A DNA stretch of 64,000 bases, taken from the NCBI GenBank assembly GCA_963678705.1, contig OY783204.1, positions 20,532,759-20,596,758 on the forward strand. The letters are read 5' to 3'. This stretch comes from Panorpa germanica (taxonomy: Eukaryota > Arthropoda > Insecta > Mecoptera > Panorpidae). The translations under genes were made by a program, and so were the position numbers. Positions 51,401 to 61,578 of the stretch are shown one piece after another; within the stretch, counting starts at the first letter, position 1, and each line of letters begins with the position of its first letter. The notes beneath the pieces were generated by a model. It was not told the origin of the DNA and made no database searches. It saw only the letters and a program-made list of their open reading frames with translations.

Positions 51401-54400
51401 ATCCTATCAACCACAGATATCCAAAATTTTGGTAACTTTGTATAGATACCGGTATAGTCAGGCTCGTGACTCTATTTACTGGGATGTTTAAATTTTATAT
51501 ATAATTTGACTACTCAACTAAAATTATGATACTGGAAGATCTATATTTAGGCCGTCTGCACACGGGTCGACTGATTGCAAACTAGCCACGCAACGAAGTT
51601 TTCAACGAAAACGAAAAACGAGCCTTGTTTCGTGACTCTATAGAATTTTTAACAATAGCATAATAGGCGATTTTATTGTGTCGTATTATACAAAAGCAAT
51701 TTCAAATCAGTTTAGTTTCGTTCGTGCCGTGTGTGTTCTCTCACTCGTATCACTCGTTACATTCTCATTCGGTTCATTCAATCAGTCGACCCATGTGAGG
51801 ACGGCCATAGAAAACAAAACATACAGCGAAAAGAAATACTAATACTAATAAATAAGGTAGAAACAAAATAATAAGGCAAAATTTCAAATAAATAGGAAGA
51901 TAGCGCAAACTTGGTTGAATATTGTTTAGTTATAAGTGATTTTGCGTGAGAGCTAAAAAAAAATGTCGGTAGAAACATTTCGTCAACTTATTTAGAACAT
52001 TGAAACGTTGGTACATAATTAAAAATTATTGGTAATTGGTAACATAAAAAATTAAGATACAATTGTTGCTTACCTGATTGCCGAATACACCTATACTGCA
52101 AGCTGACGAAACCTGATTTGGTCCAAACCAAACTGCAGCTATTCGCGCCGGAAGTGATAAAATGAAGACCTGCGACGTAGCCACAATAGAATGCCCTACG
52201 AAACCAAGCCAAAACATTTCTGGAGGAACGGAAAACACCTTCAGCCAGGCGCCTAAACAAGTTCCTAGGGCACCACATGTTGCAGCTACACGGAGACCCT
52301 GAAAAATGGAAATCGGAGAATATTAGCACATTAATAATTAGGATTTACTAACAAATATAAGACTGTATATAATGCTAGGCTAGATGTAACTCTATTGAAT
52401 GTTATATAATGAATTTCCCAGGTTGAGACCAATGTTCAAGGCGTCAGGTTACATCAATCACAGGAATACTTAGGCATATGCCAGGTATCCAAATTGAGAT
52501 AAAGCCGGCGCCAAACGATGCTACGAATATCAATTTTGGACGCATCATGTGGTCGTTGCTGGAACTAAGTGCGTCTAATGTCATGTGTCAACCGTTCACG
52601 TTGGAAGAAGTTCGGGCTGATGTTACCCACCACAGAATTAATCCACATGTCATGCACTGCTGCACGAATCGTCCAACAAAGGAAGGTTTTATACTTGAAC
52701 GTTTCTTTATTTACTTGAAAGTTTTTATTAAACAGTGTCAGTGTGATCAAACATTCGTTCCACCGTGTAGTAGGAAACTTGCCATGTTAATCTTCCAATA
52801 TTGGACTCGCATGTTAGAGGAAAGCATTTGATTGAATCAAATGTTTACCGCATCGTTTGGTACCGGCTTAAGATTGAAACATTCAGTGAATACAATGCTT
52901 TACATATTTATTAATGGTTTGTTGACATAAGCTATCTTTAGACCACTGGAAATCGAACAATGACTATGAACTAAATACGCAGTAGCGCACTTGTACATTG
53001 TGGAGGACACGGTGAGTTATTACAACATTCGATTCCATTTGTAAAGTACCGTGTCTTACCGTACTTGACCGCCGTATGTTATTATTCATGTTAAAGTAAT
53101 ATCAGTGATTATTCATAAAATTTAAAATTCTGAACACATCCGCTCATCGCTTGAACCACGCGATTATATTTCAGTAAAAGAATAACTTAACCGAATTTGA
53201 CAAAGAGTCAGTGACGTCGAACCGAAAGGGGGGATAAGAGAATGTATTTGCCGTTAAAATAATAATTACGTTTTTGAACCATGTCTTAATTTTTATAAAA
53301 CTGTACTAACAAAGTTGGCTATCAGGCTTTTTTTTTCTCGATTAGTCATGAGTAGGTTTACTTCTGGTGCCCACTTATCGTTGAATTTTGGGACACGTTG
53401 TATATATAATGAAGTGGTAAACAACGTTAAATAAAATTGAATATTACGCGTTCTACCGCACGACGTCATAAATCAAATTTCAAAATTTAAAGAGCTATCC
53501 ATCAACTTGAGAAAAAATACTAAAAAAGACAATTTCCTGGTTCTACCTACGTAGGTGAGACGTGACATATGTGAACTACACCGCTGTGTAATAAGTTTAT
53601 GAAAATGTAAACACTTATCAATTATACTCACAATAATTAAACACAGAAAATATAGTGCTGATTCTTAAATGGAACCTAAAGACACAGTAGTCTAGATTTT
53701 TTTTTAAATATATAATATAAATATGTAAATCTAGTTTAACACAATCTAATGGCTTCTAAAGCTTTTCGCTATATTTACGCCGTTGTACATTTGAACATAA
53801 ATGGAATTTGAATATCTGCCTCATAAATTTGGTCATAAAAATGTAATAAAAATGATCCGATAAAAGTTGTAACAAGAAATAGCTTTTTTAGCGCTACTAT
53901 CTCATAGAATCCTGTTAGGTATACGTAGTACTTTCTGAAATAGGTAAATGTTCTCATAAAATATAAAATACGAATATTTAATCCACTGCATGGGCGTTCG
54001 CAAAAACTTTGACAACTATGACAAAAATTTATCACAAATTTCTTTCTTGTAAGACCCTTATATGCCGACGCCAATGCTCCAATATATGCATACTTCGGGT
54101 ACTAACATGTCTGTGATATTTATATTATAAATGTCTTAATTAAAAATCAATAAAATTGATGGTGAGGGGAATCGAACTGTTTTTATATTTCTACAGACAG
54201 GTTTCAACTGGTTGGTGTAGAACAGTAGACCACCTCAACAAGTATTGACACGTCAGCAATTCAGATATACCCGTATGTATATACAGGGTGTCCCAAAATT
54301 CAACGATAAGCCGGCACCAGAAGGTGGTCCTGCTCATGACTACACAAGAAAAAAAGAAAAAAAAATTTTATCTCATTTTGTTTAGGAGTTAGAAAAAAAA

Positions 54401-57400
54401 ATAATTTTTTTTCGAAAATTGAAACACCTTAAGATCTTTTTAACTACCATGACCACAATTTTCCAAATATTTCTGATTTTTTTTTTGTATCGGCAACCTA
54501 AATTGCACTGCTTTCCACCACAACCATTAAAACTCCCAGAATGCTAGTAGTTTTTGCACAATATTCAATCAAAATTATTTTTTTCCCTAAAATTTTTAAA
54601 GATTTTTACTTTCAGTCAACTTTAACTCATCGTGGTGTAAAAAAGAAGTATGAACACTACTATGGCAAGTTTTTTTTAAAATTGGCGCAACTCTTCAGGA
54701 TTCCAAAATGGTATAATACTCTAGGAAAACTAGCAATAAAAAAAAATTATGCATACTATTTCTAAACAAGAACCATATTTCATAAATTGTTGTTGTTGAT
54801 AGTTATCACTTTTACAATACCCAAAAGAGGTTTTTTATTGTTGAATGAATTAAAACAAATGGTACAAACAATTTTTCATTTATTTTATAAGTTTTATAGT
54901 TTATTGACATTATAGTAAATGGTCAAAATGTTTGCCACCTTAAAAAAAATCTTTTTATTCGTCGAGCATATCGTTTACCTTTCATATGATGTGCAATCAG
55001 AGTAATTTTTTGTCGAAGCTCGTCCAATGTTGCTACGGGTTTTGAATAAACTCTTTCTTTAAGACAACCCCAATAGAAGAAGTCCAGGGGGTTTAGATCG
55101 GGTGAATATGGTGGCCATAAAATAGGACCAAGTCGTCCAATCCAACGCGAGCGTTGGATTGGACGACTTGGTCCTATTTTATGGCCACCCCATTCACCCG
55201 ATCTAAACCCTGGATACTCTTCGTTTAAGTATTCTCACACAGGACGAGCATAGTGAGCTGGGCAACCATCATTTTGCAACCGAATATTTTGTAAATCACT
55301 TATGGGCACGTCTTCTAATAATTCTGACAAGTCATTTTGTAAAAAGTTCAAATAACTATTGCCATCTAATTTCATTGTACCTCAAAGGGCCCAAGCACTT
55401 TTCCATTTAATATGCCCGTCCATAGGTTAATCTTGAATTGATATTGGGATTTGTCTGGTCTCATTAGGTGCGAATTTTCATTGCTCCAGCTATGTAGGTT
55501 ATGAAGATTTAAATAACCATCTTTCTTGCAGGTTGTTTAATCCGACTATAGAATTTTACCTAATAATTGGGGATCTTCCCTGAGCTTTTGCAGCATAACA
55601 CAGCAAAATGCGACCCGTTGTGGATATTATCCAATGGTAATAACGTCCGAAAAAAACAATCTTTTTTAAGGCGATGTTGTGCCTGTATTAATGCCGGTGG
55701 GACACAATTGAAACATTGTAATAATGCAATAAATTTATAAAATGAATGAAAAATTGTTTGTACCATTTGTTTTAATTCATTCAACAATAAAAAACCTCTT
55801 TTGGGTATTGTAAAAGTGATAACTATCAACAACAACAATTTATGAAATATGGTTCTTGTTTAGAAATAGTATGCATATTTTTTTTTTATTGCTAGTTTTC
55901 CAAGAGTATTATACCATTTTGGAATCCTGAAGAGTTGCGCCAATTTTTAAAAAAACTTGCCATAGTAGTGTTCATACTTTTTTTTTACACCACGATGAGT
56001 TAAAGTTGACTGAAAGTAAAAATCTTTAAAAATTTTAGGGAAAAAAATAATTTTGATTGAATTTTGTGCAAAAACTACTAGCATTCTGGGAGTTTTAATG
56101 GTTGTTGTGGAAAGCAGTGCTATTTAAGTTGCCGATACAAAAAAAAAATCAGAAATATTTGGAAAATTGTGGTCATGGTAGTTAAAAAGATCTTAAGGTG
56201 TTTCAATTTTCGAAAAAAAATAATTTTTTTTTCTAATTCCTAAACAAAATGAGATAAAATTTTTTTTTCTTTTTTTCTTGTGTAGTCATGAGCAGGACCA
56301 CCTTCTGGTGCCGGCTTATCGTTGAATTTTGGGACACCCTGTATATAAATTGAATATTCAATGAATTGTTGTACTGATTTTTTTCTATTATATTTTTTTT
56401 TTCATTTATATACGAGTATTATTCAATGTCAGTTCAAACTTTGATGATATAAATAAAAAAACAATTAAGGTCGCCAGAGTGCGCATGTCCGGCATTCGGC
56501 AGCGGGAAGACGACTTGAGTTCGAGCCTCATGTCTTATACACATTCAGTCTTTTTTGTAACTGATAAAAAAATTGCATGACCAGAGCTGATTGAGTAATT
56601 GATAAATAAAAAAAATATATGAGGAAATATAAAATCGCTACGTATCATAAAATGTCGAACGCAAATGTCAACATTACTTACAAATAAAAGATATGGTTTA
56701 TGCATTAATAAGACAAGATGTATAAATATAACAGTAAGATAAAACCAGTTCTATACAATGGTACGGGAGATCCCCCAAAAACCACAAAGGTTTTTTTTCA
56801 ATTATTATCTTACTGCGACTTCAACTACATACTAAAATCATATTCTTCAAACCATTAAATAATTTTATTTTGTATGTTATATAATATATACCAGGGTTCA
56901 GGTTTGTGCCGTTGTTAATATTTCGTTTTGCGTTGCTTAAAACCGGCTCCAAACCATGCTACGAATAACTTCCAACATTGGACGCACCGTGTGGTTGCTG
57001 CTGGAACTAAGGCCTTCCGCACACGAGGCGACTCGTGTGCCTTTCCTCGTGTTTTATCTCACTCGCACGTTCGATCTCTCACTAACAACAGTTGCAATCA
57101 CATTCGCTTCGGGTAGATTTGGGGCTAATGCTTGCAACCAGTGGCCTCGTGTGCGGAGGGCCTAAGTGTATCCAATGTCATGTGTCCAACGTTCACGTTG
57201 GAAGAGGTTCGCTCTGTTATCGGTGTTTTGACCCACGTCAAAAGCGATATTTCTATCCCCACCACACACTTGATCCACATGTCAAGTACCTGAATATATA
57301 GGAGGAAAAGACAAAAGAAATGAAATTCAGAAAGGGAAATGAAGAGAAAGGCAGCAGGTATTGGGGAAAAAGAGAGGAAAGATTATGCCGAATATGCAAG

Positions 57401-58025
57401 AAAGAAATAGAAACGTTGGAGAACATTAAAGACACTTGCTAATACAAAATAAAAAGTGAAAAGAAGATAGAGGAGATGATGAGAGAGTGCAACGATGTGA
57501 AATAGTAAGTAGAGGAAAAGGGAGAGTAGCAGTAGAAGCGAGATTTAAAGAAATTAAGGATGTCAGTGAAAAGAGCTGCTGAGAAGAGACAAGGAACGAA
57601 GGAGATGCAGAGTTAAAGAGAAGAAGGAGGGAGAAAGAAGACACTAGGGAAAAACACGGAGTTTTAACTTTCATTATATACACTTAACGGCAAAAACATT
57701 AAATAAACATATGATATATAAATCTACGTACCATTCTGTCAAGAATCCAGCTCGCTGGGAATATGAGCGGTATATAGAGAATCATATATATCATGGAGGT
57801 CCAATCAACCGTATTCGAGCTGACTCCATAATACCATTGGATAATATTGGCAATGATTGAATATTGGATCCATTGCATCGCATTACACGCAGAGTACAGC
57901 ACAAAAATAGCCAAAATGGCCCACCTGCGTTTATACACTTTGTATTTGTCTATTGGTCGAGACTTAACACTGTCACTGCTTGATTTAATGTCACTTATTG
58001 ATTCCAAATCTTTAGTCGACGCCAT
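39441..58025 (-). CDS. Flvcr: FLVCR/SLC49-family major facilitator transporter, long isoform
   Basis: Nine coding exons on the minus strand: 58025-57732, 52298-52074, 44380-44239, 42942-42740, 42645-42542, 42349-42239, 42129-42024, 40796-40634, 39568-39441. They total 1476 bp and 491 residues; every junction is GT-AG and in phase. The start is the ATG at 58025 (MASTKDLES). The short cytoplasmic N-terminus is followed by 12 membrane segments typical of the major facilitator fold. Family-diagnostic stretches include [74 protein letters not shown] and [25 protein letters not shown] proteins sit in plasma or organelle membranes and were described as haem exporters; recent work on FLVCR1/2 shows choline and ethanolamine transport. 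The substrate here cannot be read from sequence. Introns 1 and 2 (5.4 and 7.7 kb) are filled with transposons. Confidence 0.95.
40611..40796 (-). CDS. Flvcr: Alternative terminal exon of the FLVCR gene (short isoform)
   Basis: If the donor in exon 8 (GTGAGA beginning at 40633) is not used, translation runs on for seven more codons, RENTIFA counting the junction codon, to a TAA at 40611-40613. This gives a 456-residue protein instead of 491. If the donor is used, the exon joins 39568-39441 and adds a 42-residue acidic/polar tail (starting [13 protein letters not shown]). Both outcomes keep all membrane segments and change only the cytosolic C-terminus. Which form is made cannot be told from DNA; the downstream exon has a good acceptor (TATTTTCAG) and matching phase. 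Confidence 0.7.
   Translation of the reverse strand: MFGILLTMLYSYLLDTWGDLGANLALCGMLCAGTAITAMIRSDLRRQAAHTSKPRENTIFA
41160..41770. mobile_element. TTAA-flanked fold-back element (611 bp)
   Basis: Located between FLVCR exons 8 and 7. TTAA flanks both sides (41156-41159, 41771-41774) and the ends read GGTGAAA and TTTCACC. The arms pair over most of their length: ACTTTTAATGAGGTGGAACC at left is mirrored by GGTTCCACCTCATTAAAAGT at right, and ATACTATACAGCAGGTTAAA by its complement near 41705. The right arm has an extra ~30 bases near its end. There is no coding sequence. A piggyBac-type enzyme is the likely mobiliser from the TTAA flanks. Confidence 0.88.
43195..43860 (+). pseudogene. Non-LTR retrotransposon fragment (3' part of ORF2)
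   Basis: Inside FLVCR intron 3, on the opposite strand. Pieces of one decayed frame set are visible: [20 protein letters not shown] near 43215-43280, [17 protein letters not shown] near 43495-43545 and [19 protein letters not shown] near 43650-43710. These correspond to the region after the reverse transcriptase of an R1-like LINE group, which ends in a Cys-His knuckle. Stops and shifts break it. A 31-bp stretch containing GATGTGGAGGGTGTGCGG is tandemly doubled at about 43625-43685. The strand is strongly purine-rich, which leaves several long pyrimidine-side frames open that are not genes. Confidence 0.8.
44727..44921 (+). other. Unassigned 64-codon open frame in FLVCR intron 2
   Basis: An ATG-started frame encoding 64 residues (begins [12 protein letters not shown], ends ANHHKIL) lies antisense within intron 2. 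Its composition is more protein-like than its neighbours, with no low-complexity tract, and a possible acceptor (CTCATTTAG) precedes it at about 44716-44724. I recognise no domain and see no partner exon. It could be a fragment of a retrocopy or a transposon, or chance. Confidence 0.2.
45486..45850 (-). pseudogene. 5'-truncated non-LTR retrotransposon 3' end with poly(A)
   Basis: Read on the minus strand, the segment carries a decayed copy of the same purine-rich retrotransposon tail seen at 43195-43860 (including [13 protein letters not shown] and CKVC-like pieces). It then ends with AAAAACCTTACAATAAAAT and a 17-base A-run (T-run at 45487-45503). A 3' poly(A) with 5' truncation is the normal mark of target-primed reverse transcription. 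Not coding. Confidence 0.75.
46080..47290. mobile_element. MITE family I relatives with GAACCA-type ends
   Basis: Two facing end segments occur. One finishes TATAGAAATTAAGACATGGT at about 46228-46250; the other begins GTGAACCACGACTTAATTTC at about 46977 and runs through TCTCTTTTATACAATAGAG. They share the subterminal sequence of family I (CTATAAAACTGTACTATATA, GTTGGCTATCAG) but have GGCTTGTGAACCA-like rather than GGGCTTGTGTCC ends. Solo ends of this subtype also occur at about 41020-41065 and 53276-53325. They are probably a diverged subfamily sharing a transposase. Confidence 0.55.
47941..48145 (+). other. Small open frame of unknown status in FLVCR intron 2
   Basis: After a C/T-rich leader-like stretch (47948-48000), an ATG at about 48033 opens a 34-codon frame ([19 protein letters not shown], ending EQLLIV) that stops at a TAG. 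The local sequence looks less AT-biased than its surroundings. I recognise no protein and see no convincing splice partner. It may be a degraded insertion. Confidence 0.2.
48536..49165 (+). mobile_element. MITE family I, second full-length copy (630 bp)
   Basis: Starts GGGCTTGTGTCCTCATTTTT and ends AGGACACAAACCC, collinear with the copy at 6531-7146. It carries an extra ~20 bp segment reading AGCTGTAAAGTTGGTAACTT near 48935. It is immediately followed by a partial copy from 49223. Confidence 0.9.
49223..49574 (+). mobile_element. MITE family I, left-truncated copy
   Basis: Begins abruptly inside the element at AATAAGTTTTTATTTTATTT and runs to a complete right end AGGACACAAGCCC. Same orientation as, and only ~60 bp after, the full copy at 48536-49165, so it may be a tandem derivative. 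Confidence 0.88.
50347..50843 (-). mobile_element. MITE family I, reversed copy with internal deletion
   Basis: Reads from GGGCTTGTGTCCTATGTCTT through the family interior in reverse. The segment around the GGCCGACCATTTCTAGCGCT landmark and the next ~100 bp is missing near 50780. The outer end breaks off after CGACCACTAAAAAATGACC, without the terminal repeat. Confidence 0.85.
51550..51806. mobile_element. Harbinger-like MITE (257 bp)
   Basis: The ends GGCCGTCTGCACACGGGTCG and, inverted, GGCCGTCCTCACATGGGTCG match at 25 of 28 positions. The flanks are TTA at left and ATA at right, so the target-site duplication is imperfect. The interior has no coding frame. It resembles the 57011-57162 element in its GGCC-start and GCACACG ends. 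Confidence 0.8.
52490..52680 (+). repeat. Unidentified repeat, uninterrupted copy
   Basis: From AGCCGGCGCCAAACGATGCT through GGAACTAAGTGCG to CACATGTCATGCAC this segment is homologous to 56936-57290. The second copy is interrupted there by a 152-bp MITE. The family is GC-richer than background and reads partly open, but I recognise no protein. Confidence 0.75.
53328..53402 (-). mobile_element. Solo end of the GGTGTCCCAAAA element
   Basis: The segment ending GTTGAATTTTGGGACACGTT, followed by GTATATA, matches the right terminus of the 54294-56341 element (GTTGAATTTTGGGACACCCT), including TAGTCATGAG upstream. Only about 75 bp is kept. Confidence 0.7.
54160..54240 (-). other. Degenerate tRNA-like sequence (possible SINE trace)
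   Basis: On the minus strand, AGTTCGATTCCCC fits a pol III B box and is followed by CTCACCA. The upstream part does not fold into a D arm or a matching acceptor stem, so this is not a functional tRNA gene. A chance match or decayed tRNA-derived SINE remains possible. Confidence 0.2.
54294..56341 (-). mobile_element. 2-kb fold-back DNA transposon with broken IS630/Tc1/mariner-type transposase
   Basis: TA-flanked ends CAGGGTGTCCCAAAATTCAA and its complement open onto inverted arms of about 600 bp (54294-54896 with 55737-56341). The ~840-bp core encodes transposase pieces on the minus strand: [13 protein letters not shown] (about 55490), [12 protein letters not shown] (about 55255), then [16 protein letters not shown] (about 55080) and a C-terminus ending at a TGA at 54923-54925. 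These match the catalytic-domain end of the superfamily. The frame is broken by a stop after YARPV, a shift near 55378 and a ~60-bp inverted duplication (55146-55205) of the PPYSPDLNP segment. The N-terminal domain is absent. It cannot encode an active enzyme. Confidence 0.88.
56460..56535 (+). other. Possible tRNA-like/SINE fragment
   Basis: GGTCGCCAGAGTGCGCATGT is followed after ~40 bases by GAGTTCGAGCCTC, which resembles a pol III B box. The patch is GC-rich compared with its surroundings. A cloverleaf cannot be drawn convincingly. Confidence 0.2.
56936..57290 (+). repeat. Unidentified repeat, copy interrupted by a MITE
   Basis: Homologous to 52490-52680: AACCGGCTCCAAACCATGCT, GGAACTAA, then after the MITE TAAGTG and AATGTCATGTGTCCAACG to CCACATGTCAAG. 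With the insert removed, one frame reads through Cys/His-containing sequence ([16 protein letters not shown]). That may be a decayed zinc-binding region of an unknown transposon protein. Confidence 0.7.
57011..57162. mobile_element. Harbinger-like MITE with TAA duplication (152 bp)
   Basis: Ends GGCCTTCCGCACACGAGGC and GCCTCGTGTGCGGAGGGCC are inverted repeats. TAA occurs on both sides (57008-57010, 57163-57165), while the related unoccupied copy at 52566-52568 has TAA once. A 3-bp TAA/TTA target is typical of PIF/Harbinger transposons. No protein is encoded. Confidence 0.9.
57296..57665 (+). pseudogene. Non-LTR retrotransposon fragment, Cys-rich C-terminus
   Basis: The frame [20 protein letters not shown], then LENIKDTC (about 57358-57440), is the conserved end of ORF2 of the same retrotransposon group as 43195-43860, with its CxxC knuckle. 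Stops and shifts follow. It lies antisense in FLVCR intron 1, ending just before exon 1. Confidence 0.8.
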
Positions 58026-58902
58026 TTTGTCACGAGTCACTTTTTTTTTAAATAGTTAATGTTTTTAAACTTTTTGCACTTTTATTTTAGAGTTCGTTTC
58101 TAAGACAAAATTCTTTTGATTGATGCCTCCATCCCTCGGAGGATGTTTTAATGTCAACCTATAATAACCTGAATTGCTGGGAGTACCTCGTCATGGTTCG
58201 ATGACTGCCGTGATTGTTGAATAACCTTGAAATGATAAAAAAAATTAATTAATATTTTGTTGTATTAAAGATTATAATCAATAAATTTTTTTGTGTTATA
58301 AAATTCATATAATTTTGATCTCAGATCGACGTAGTTACAGTTTTAGTAGATACTTTAAATTTACTAGTGTAGTGCTCTGATTGTCATCTTCTGTTCTTTT
58401 CAGCAAATGTAAAAATTTGAGGAATAAAATATGAGAAAAATTCATGCAGTTCAATTTTTCTTTATATCACATAAACAGTAATAGAAACAGATCCGTGGAG
58501 GCCCTTAGGTTAAAAGAAACTTACGCCAAAAAAATAGAATAGCTCTCACGCCACGAATTCAATATCTAGTTACAATTATTTTTTGACGAAATTCTAGTCA
58601 CAGATTTCCTTTCAATTTGACATTGCGGGGCCGCAGAGATGCGCGCCTCTTGTGCTACTTCACATAACACTTCATCTACTAAGTTCTTCCAATATGAGAA
58701 AACCACGAGCTCGTAATTACAGCGATGTTTGTAGTCTATGAGATAAAATAGAAAATATACACTGGATAGAAATGAATGCGGCATTGCGAATATATTGGAT
58801 TTGTATCTAAAACTTTTCTATGTTAATTAGTTGAAAAATATCTATAGATCTAGGAAGCCAATTAATAAATCAGTACCTGGAAGTATTAAGTTCTCATAAG
58901 AG

Positions 58903-59140
58903 GTATATTGGAGTTATTTCTCATTAACACACTTATGTCATGTATAGAAGTTTTTACTTTAATGTTTATCAATACGCCACTGTGTTGAAAGTGCTACTAT
59001 AAGCAGAGGATACCTTATATGTGATATCTACTTGTACCACTTTCAATACAGTGGTGTATTGATAAACATTATCTCATATATAGTACTTGCTATCGTGATA
59101 AAGTATACTAATGCAAAACAACTGGTCTGTTTCAGTGTGC
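58903..59140. mobile_element. MITE family II copy, short form
   Basis: Both inner arms are clear: TTTAATGTTTATCAATACGC then CACTGTGTTGAAAG at 58960-58990, and CTTTCAATACAGTGGTGTAT then TGATAAACATTA at 59040-59075. Outer arms resemble GGTATATTGGAGTTATT and its mirror near 59120. The interior is only ~50 bp, the most compact fold-back of the family. Confidence 0.78.
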
Positions 59141-59929
59141 AAGAGCCTTAAACATAAAAATAGTAATTTGTAAACCGGAAAGTTACTTTGAATGTAACAT
59201 CATACGATTTTATCTTACTATACGTAATTTTTTATAGAATTTGACCGGAAAGGTTTATTACTACAAATTTTTAGGTGAATATTTATCATAGGTCAGTAAA
59301 GCCATTGATAAAAGTAAAATAAAATTAGAGCACAAATAGTGTTTAAAATATAGTGGGAATACCAGGCGTTATATGTCCAAATCACGATAGTTCGACAGCG
59401 GCTTATACTTAAAAGAGGTTATAAGAGTGGTATAAATCTATAATACGATAATGAATTTTATCTTATTCGTTTCTATATACATTATAGAAAAATCAGTGAG
59501 TCAGTGCTTTTTAATTATATCGGCAGTTTATTTATACCCCACAACTTGTTTTAAGTATGAGTTCCCGCCGAACTCTCGTAATTTGAAGTATATTTAATTT
59601 TTATCTTTTTACAAAATCGATTAAAAGTAGCTTACTTTCAACATATTTTATAAAAAAAACTGTATTTTTCTTTAGAGGACAATATTTGTCATATTAATGA
59701 TTTTAAGTTTTTCAAAATAATCGTAAGAAAATTAACATTGTTAGAACACAAAACATCCGTTTCAACATATATAATATAGCAACATAGCAAATTTTAAGAA
59801 CCAACTAAAAATTTAGTACCGGAAAGAGTATTGAAACTTTTTATACGTCTGAAGGCATTTATAAATATAAATATTTAAAATTTCAAGAGGATCGTAAGAA
59901 AAGTGAAGTTCTTGGAAATATCCTTAAAG

Positions 59930-60217
59930 ACGTTCCAGTTATAAAACATTCCAAAACATGTGACATCACGTCCGCTATGTTGCTATCTCTTTTATACAAC
60001 AGAAAATAAAAGATACATATAAGAAATAGCACAGACATGTTACGTTCATGTTCATAAATATGGCTGACATCAGTAAAACTAAAACTACAATTCAAATTTT
60101 TAATTGCTATATCTCCCTCAACATTTATATATTTATTAAAATAAAAACGGAAATTTATTAACATCAATTTCAATCAACAATTGAAAATCGACCACTAAAA
60201 AATAAGTACACAAGCCC
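59930..60217 (-). mobile_element. MITE family I, partial reversed copy
   Basis: Matches the family's left half in reverse, from about GTGACATCACGTCCGC through CAACATTTATATATTTATTA to an outer end GTACACAAGCCC (one change in the terminal repeat). The right half is missing. Confidence 0.78.
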
Positions 60218-60884
60218 ATTTTCTTCATTAAAAACACTTACCTAGTTTAAATAATGTAACAAAATGTGACACACGTAAAATAAGCTGGTAACTACATATG
60301 ACTATATAATTCGATGCAAGCGTCTGTACTCCACACGCGGTACAATATCAACTAAATATGTATTCCCCCAGCGAAGCACAGCAGTCCCTTGTCTGCCCTT
60401 GTCTACCAAACAATGATGCATATCGCCAAGCAATAAGTAGTATTGTCTGGTTTCGCACTTAACCTTTGCGTTAACGTAAGACTCTTTATCTCTACCAAGA
60501 AGTCACCAATCGGCAACAGAGAGAACATAGTGATTGCCTTTTATTTTGATCGTATGGTTCTTGTTATCACCTTAGCTCGATACATCACATACAAAGCAAT
60601 ATCTAATTATCTATCAAAGGAACTGCTTCCAATACTTCAAATTCACCGGCTGTTAAGGATAACACTATTTAATCTATAATTGTACTTTTGTTACTATAGA
60701 TTTAGTTTTAATAAAATAATAATTAATGACTGGCCTGAACATACGTTTTATACCTGATATAAGTACTTAACATATAATATTAATTAATATAATAATCTCG
60801 CATATCAATTTTATTTGATTGATATGGTGTTGTTGAAAAAATTACAACAAATTAATTTTGTAAAATCAAACAGATAAAGAAAAT

Positions 60885-61578
60885 GGGCTTGTGTCCTATG
60901 TCTTAATTTCTATAAAAGTGTACTATATATTGATAAGGTTGGTTACTAGAACCTCAAATGTTCAATTATTTTTTAATAACTGCTTATATGTTAGGAGATA
61001 TTAACAATTAAAAAAGTCATTTTGTCTCTTTAATTATTAAAGGGATTCAACATTGGACAACATTCCAACTGCATGTGACGTCACAGCCTCTCTTTTATAC
61101 AACAGAGCGTAAAAGAGATAGCATATTCAAGATAGAACTCTGGCAAGTTTACAGGTTACTAACCTTACAGCTCATAAATATCTGCTATATGTATTTATAT
61201 ATCAAAATATCAAATATTATTTACAGCTATTTCAAGGAACAATAAAATTCCAATATTATGTCTGGCGTAACAGGGTTAAATAAAATAAAAACTTATTATT
61301 TTTTAAATTCACTTGATTATTTCGACTACCAACAGCTAAAAAACATTACCACAGCACTGACCTACTCAACAAATAACTGACGTTAAAATGCATTTGAAGT
61401 CATAAAAATATGGCCGACCATTTCTAGCGCTAAAACTATAATTCAAACTTTTAATTGCTATATCCCCGTCAACATTTAGATATTTAATAAAATAGATACG
61501 CCAATACACGCCATTTATTAACATCAATTTCAATCAACAATTGAAAAATCGACCACTAAAAAATGAGGACACAAGCCC
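60885..61578 (-). mobile_element. MITE family I, longest copy, reversed (694 bp)
   Basis: Starts GGGCTTGTGTCCTATGTCTT and ends AGGACACAAGCCC. It is the longest copy because it retains a segment with CTCTTTTATACAACAGAGCG (about 61090) that the 6531 and 48536 copies lack. That segment also occurs in the fragments at 7150-7330 and 59930-60217, so this copy is probably closest to the ancestral form. Confidence 0.9.

Noticed and set aside
54160..54240. tRNA gene on the minus strand
   Set aside because: A B-box-like match is present but there is no D arm, anticodon arm or matching acceptor stem.
54541..55838. Open frames at 54541-54765 (+) and 55560-55838 (-)
   Set aside because: Both lie in or across the inverted arms of the fold-back transposon and do not match its transposase frame.
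58023..58040. Upstream GTG start for the FLVCR protein at 58040
   Set aside because: In a nuclear animal gene the ATG at 58025 is the expected start; the codon at 58040 is GTG.
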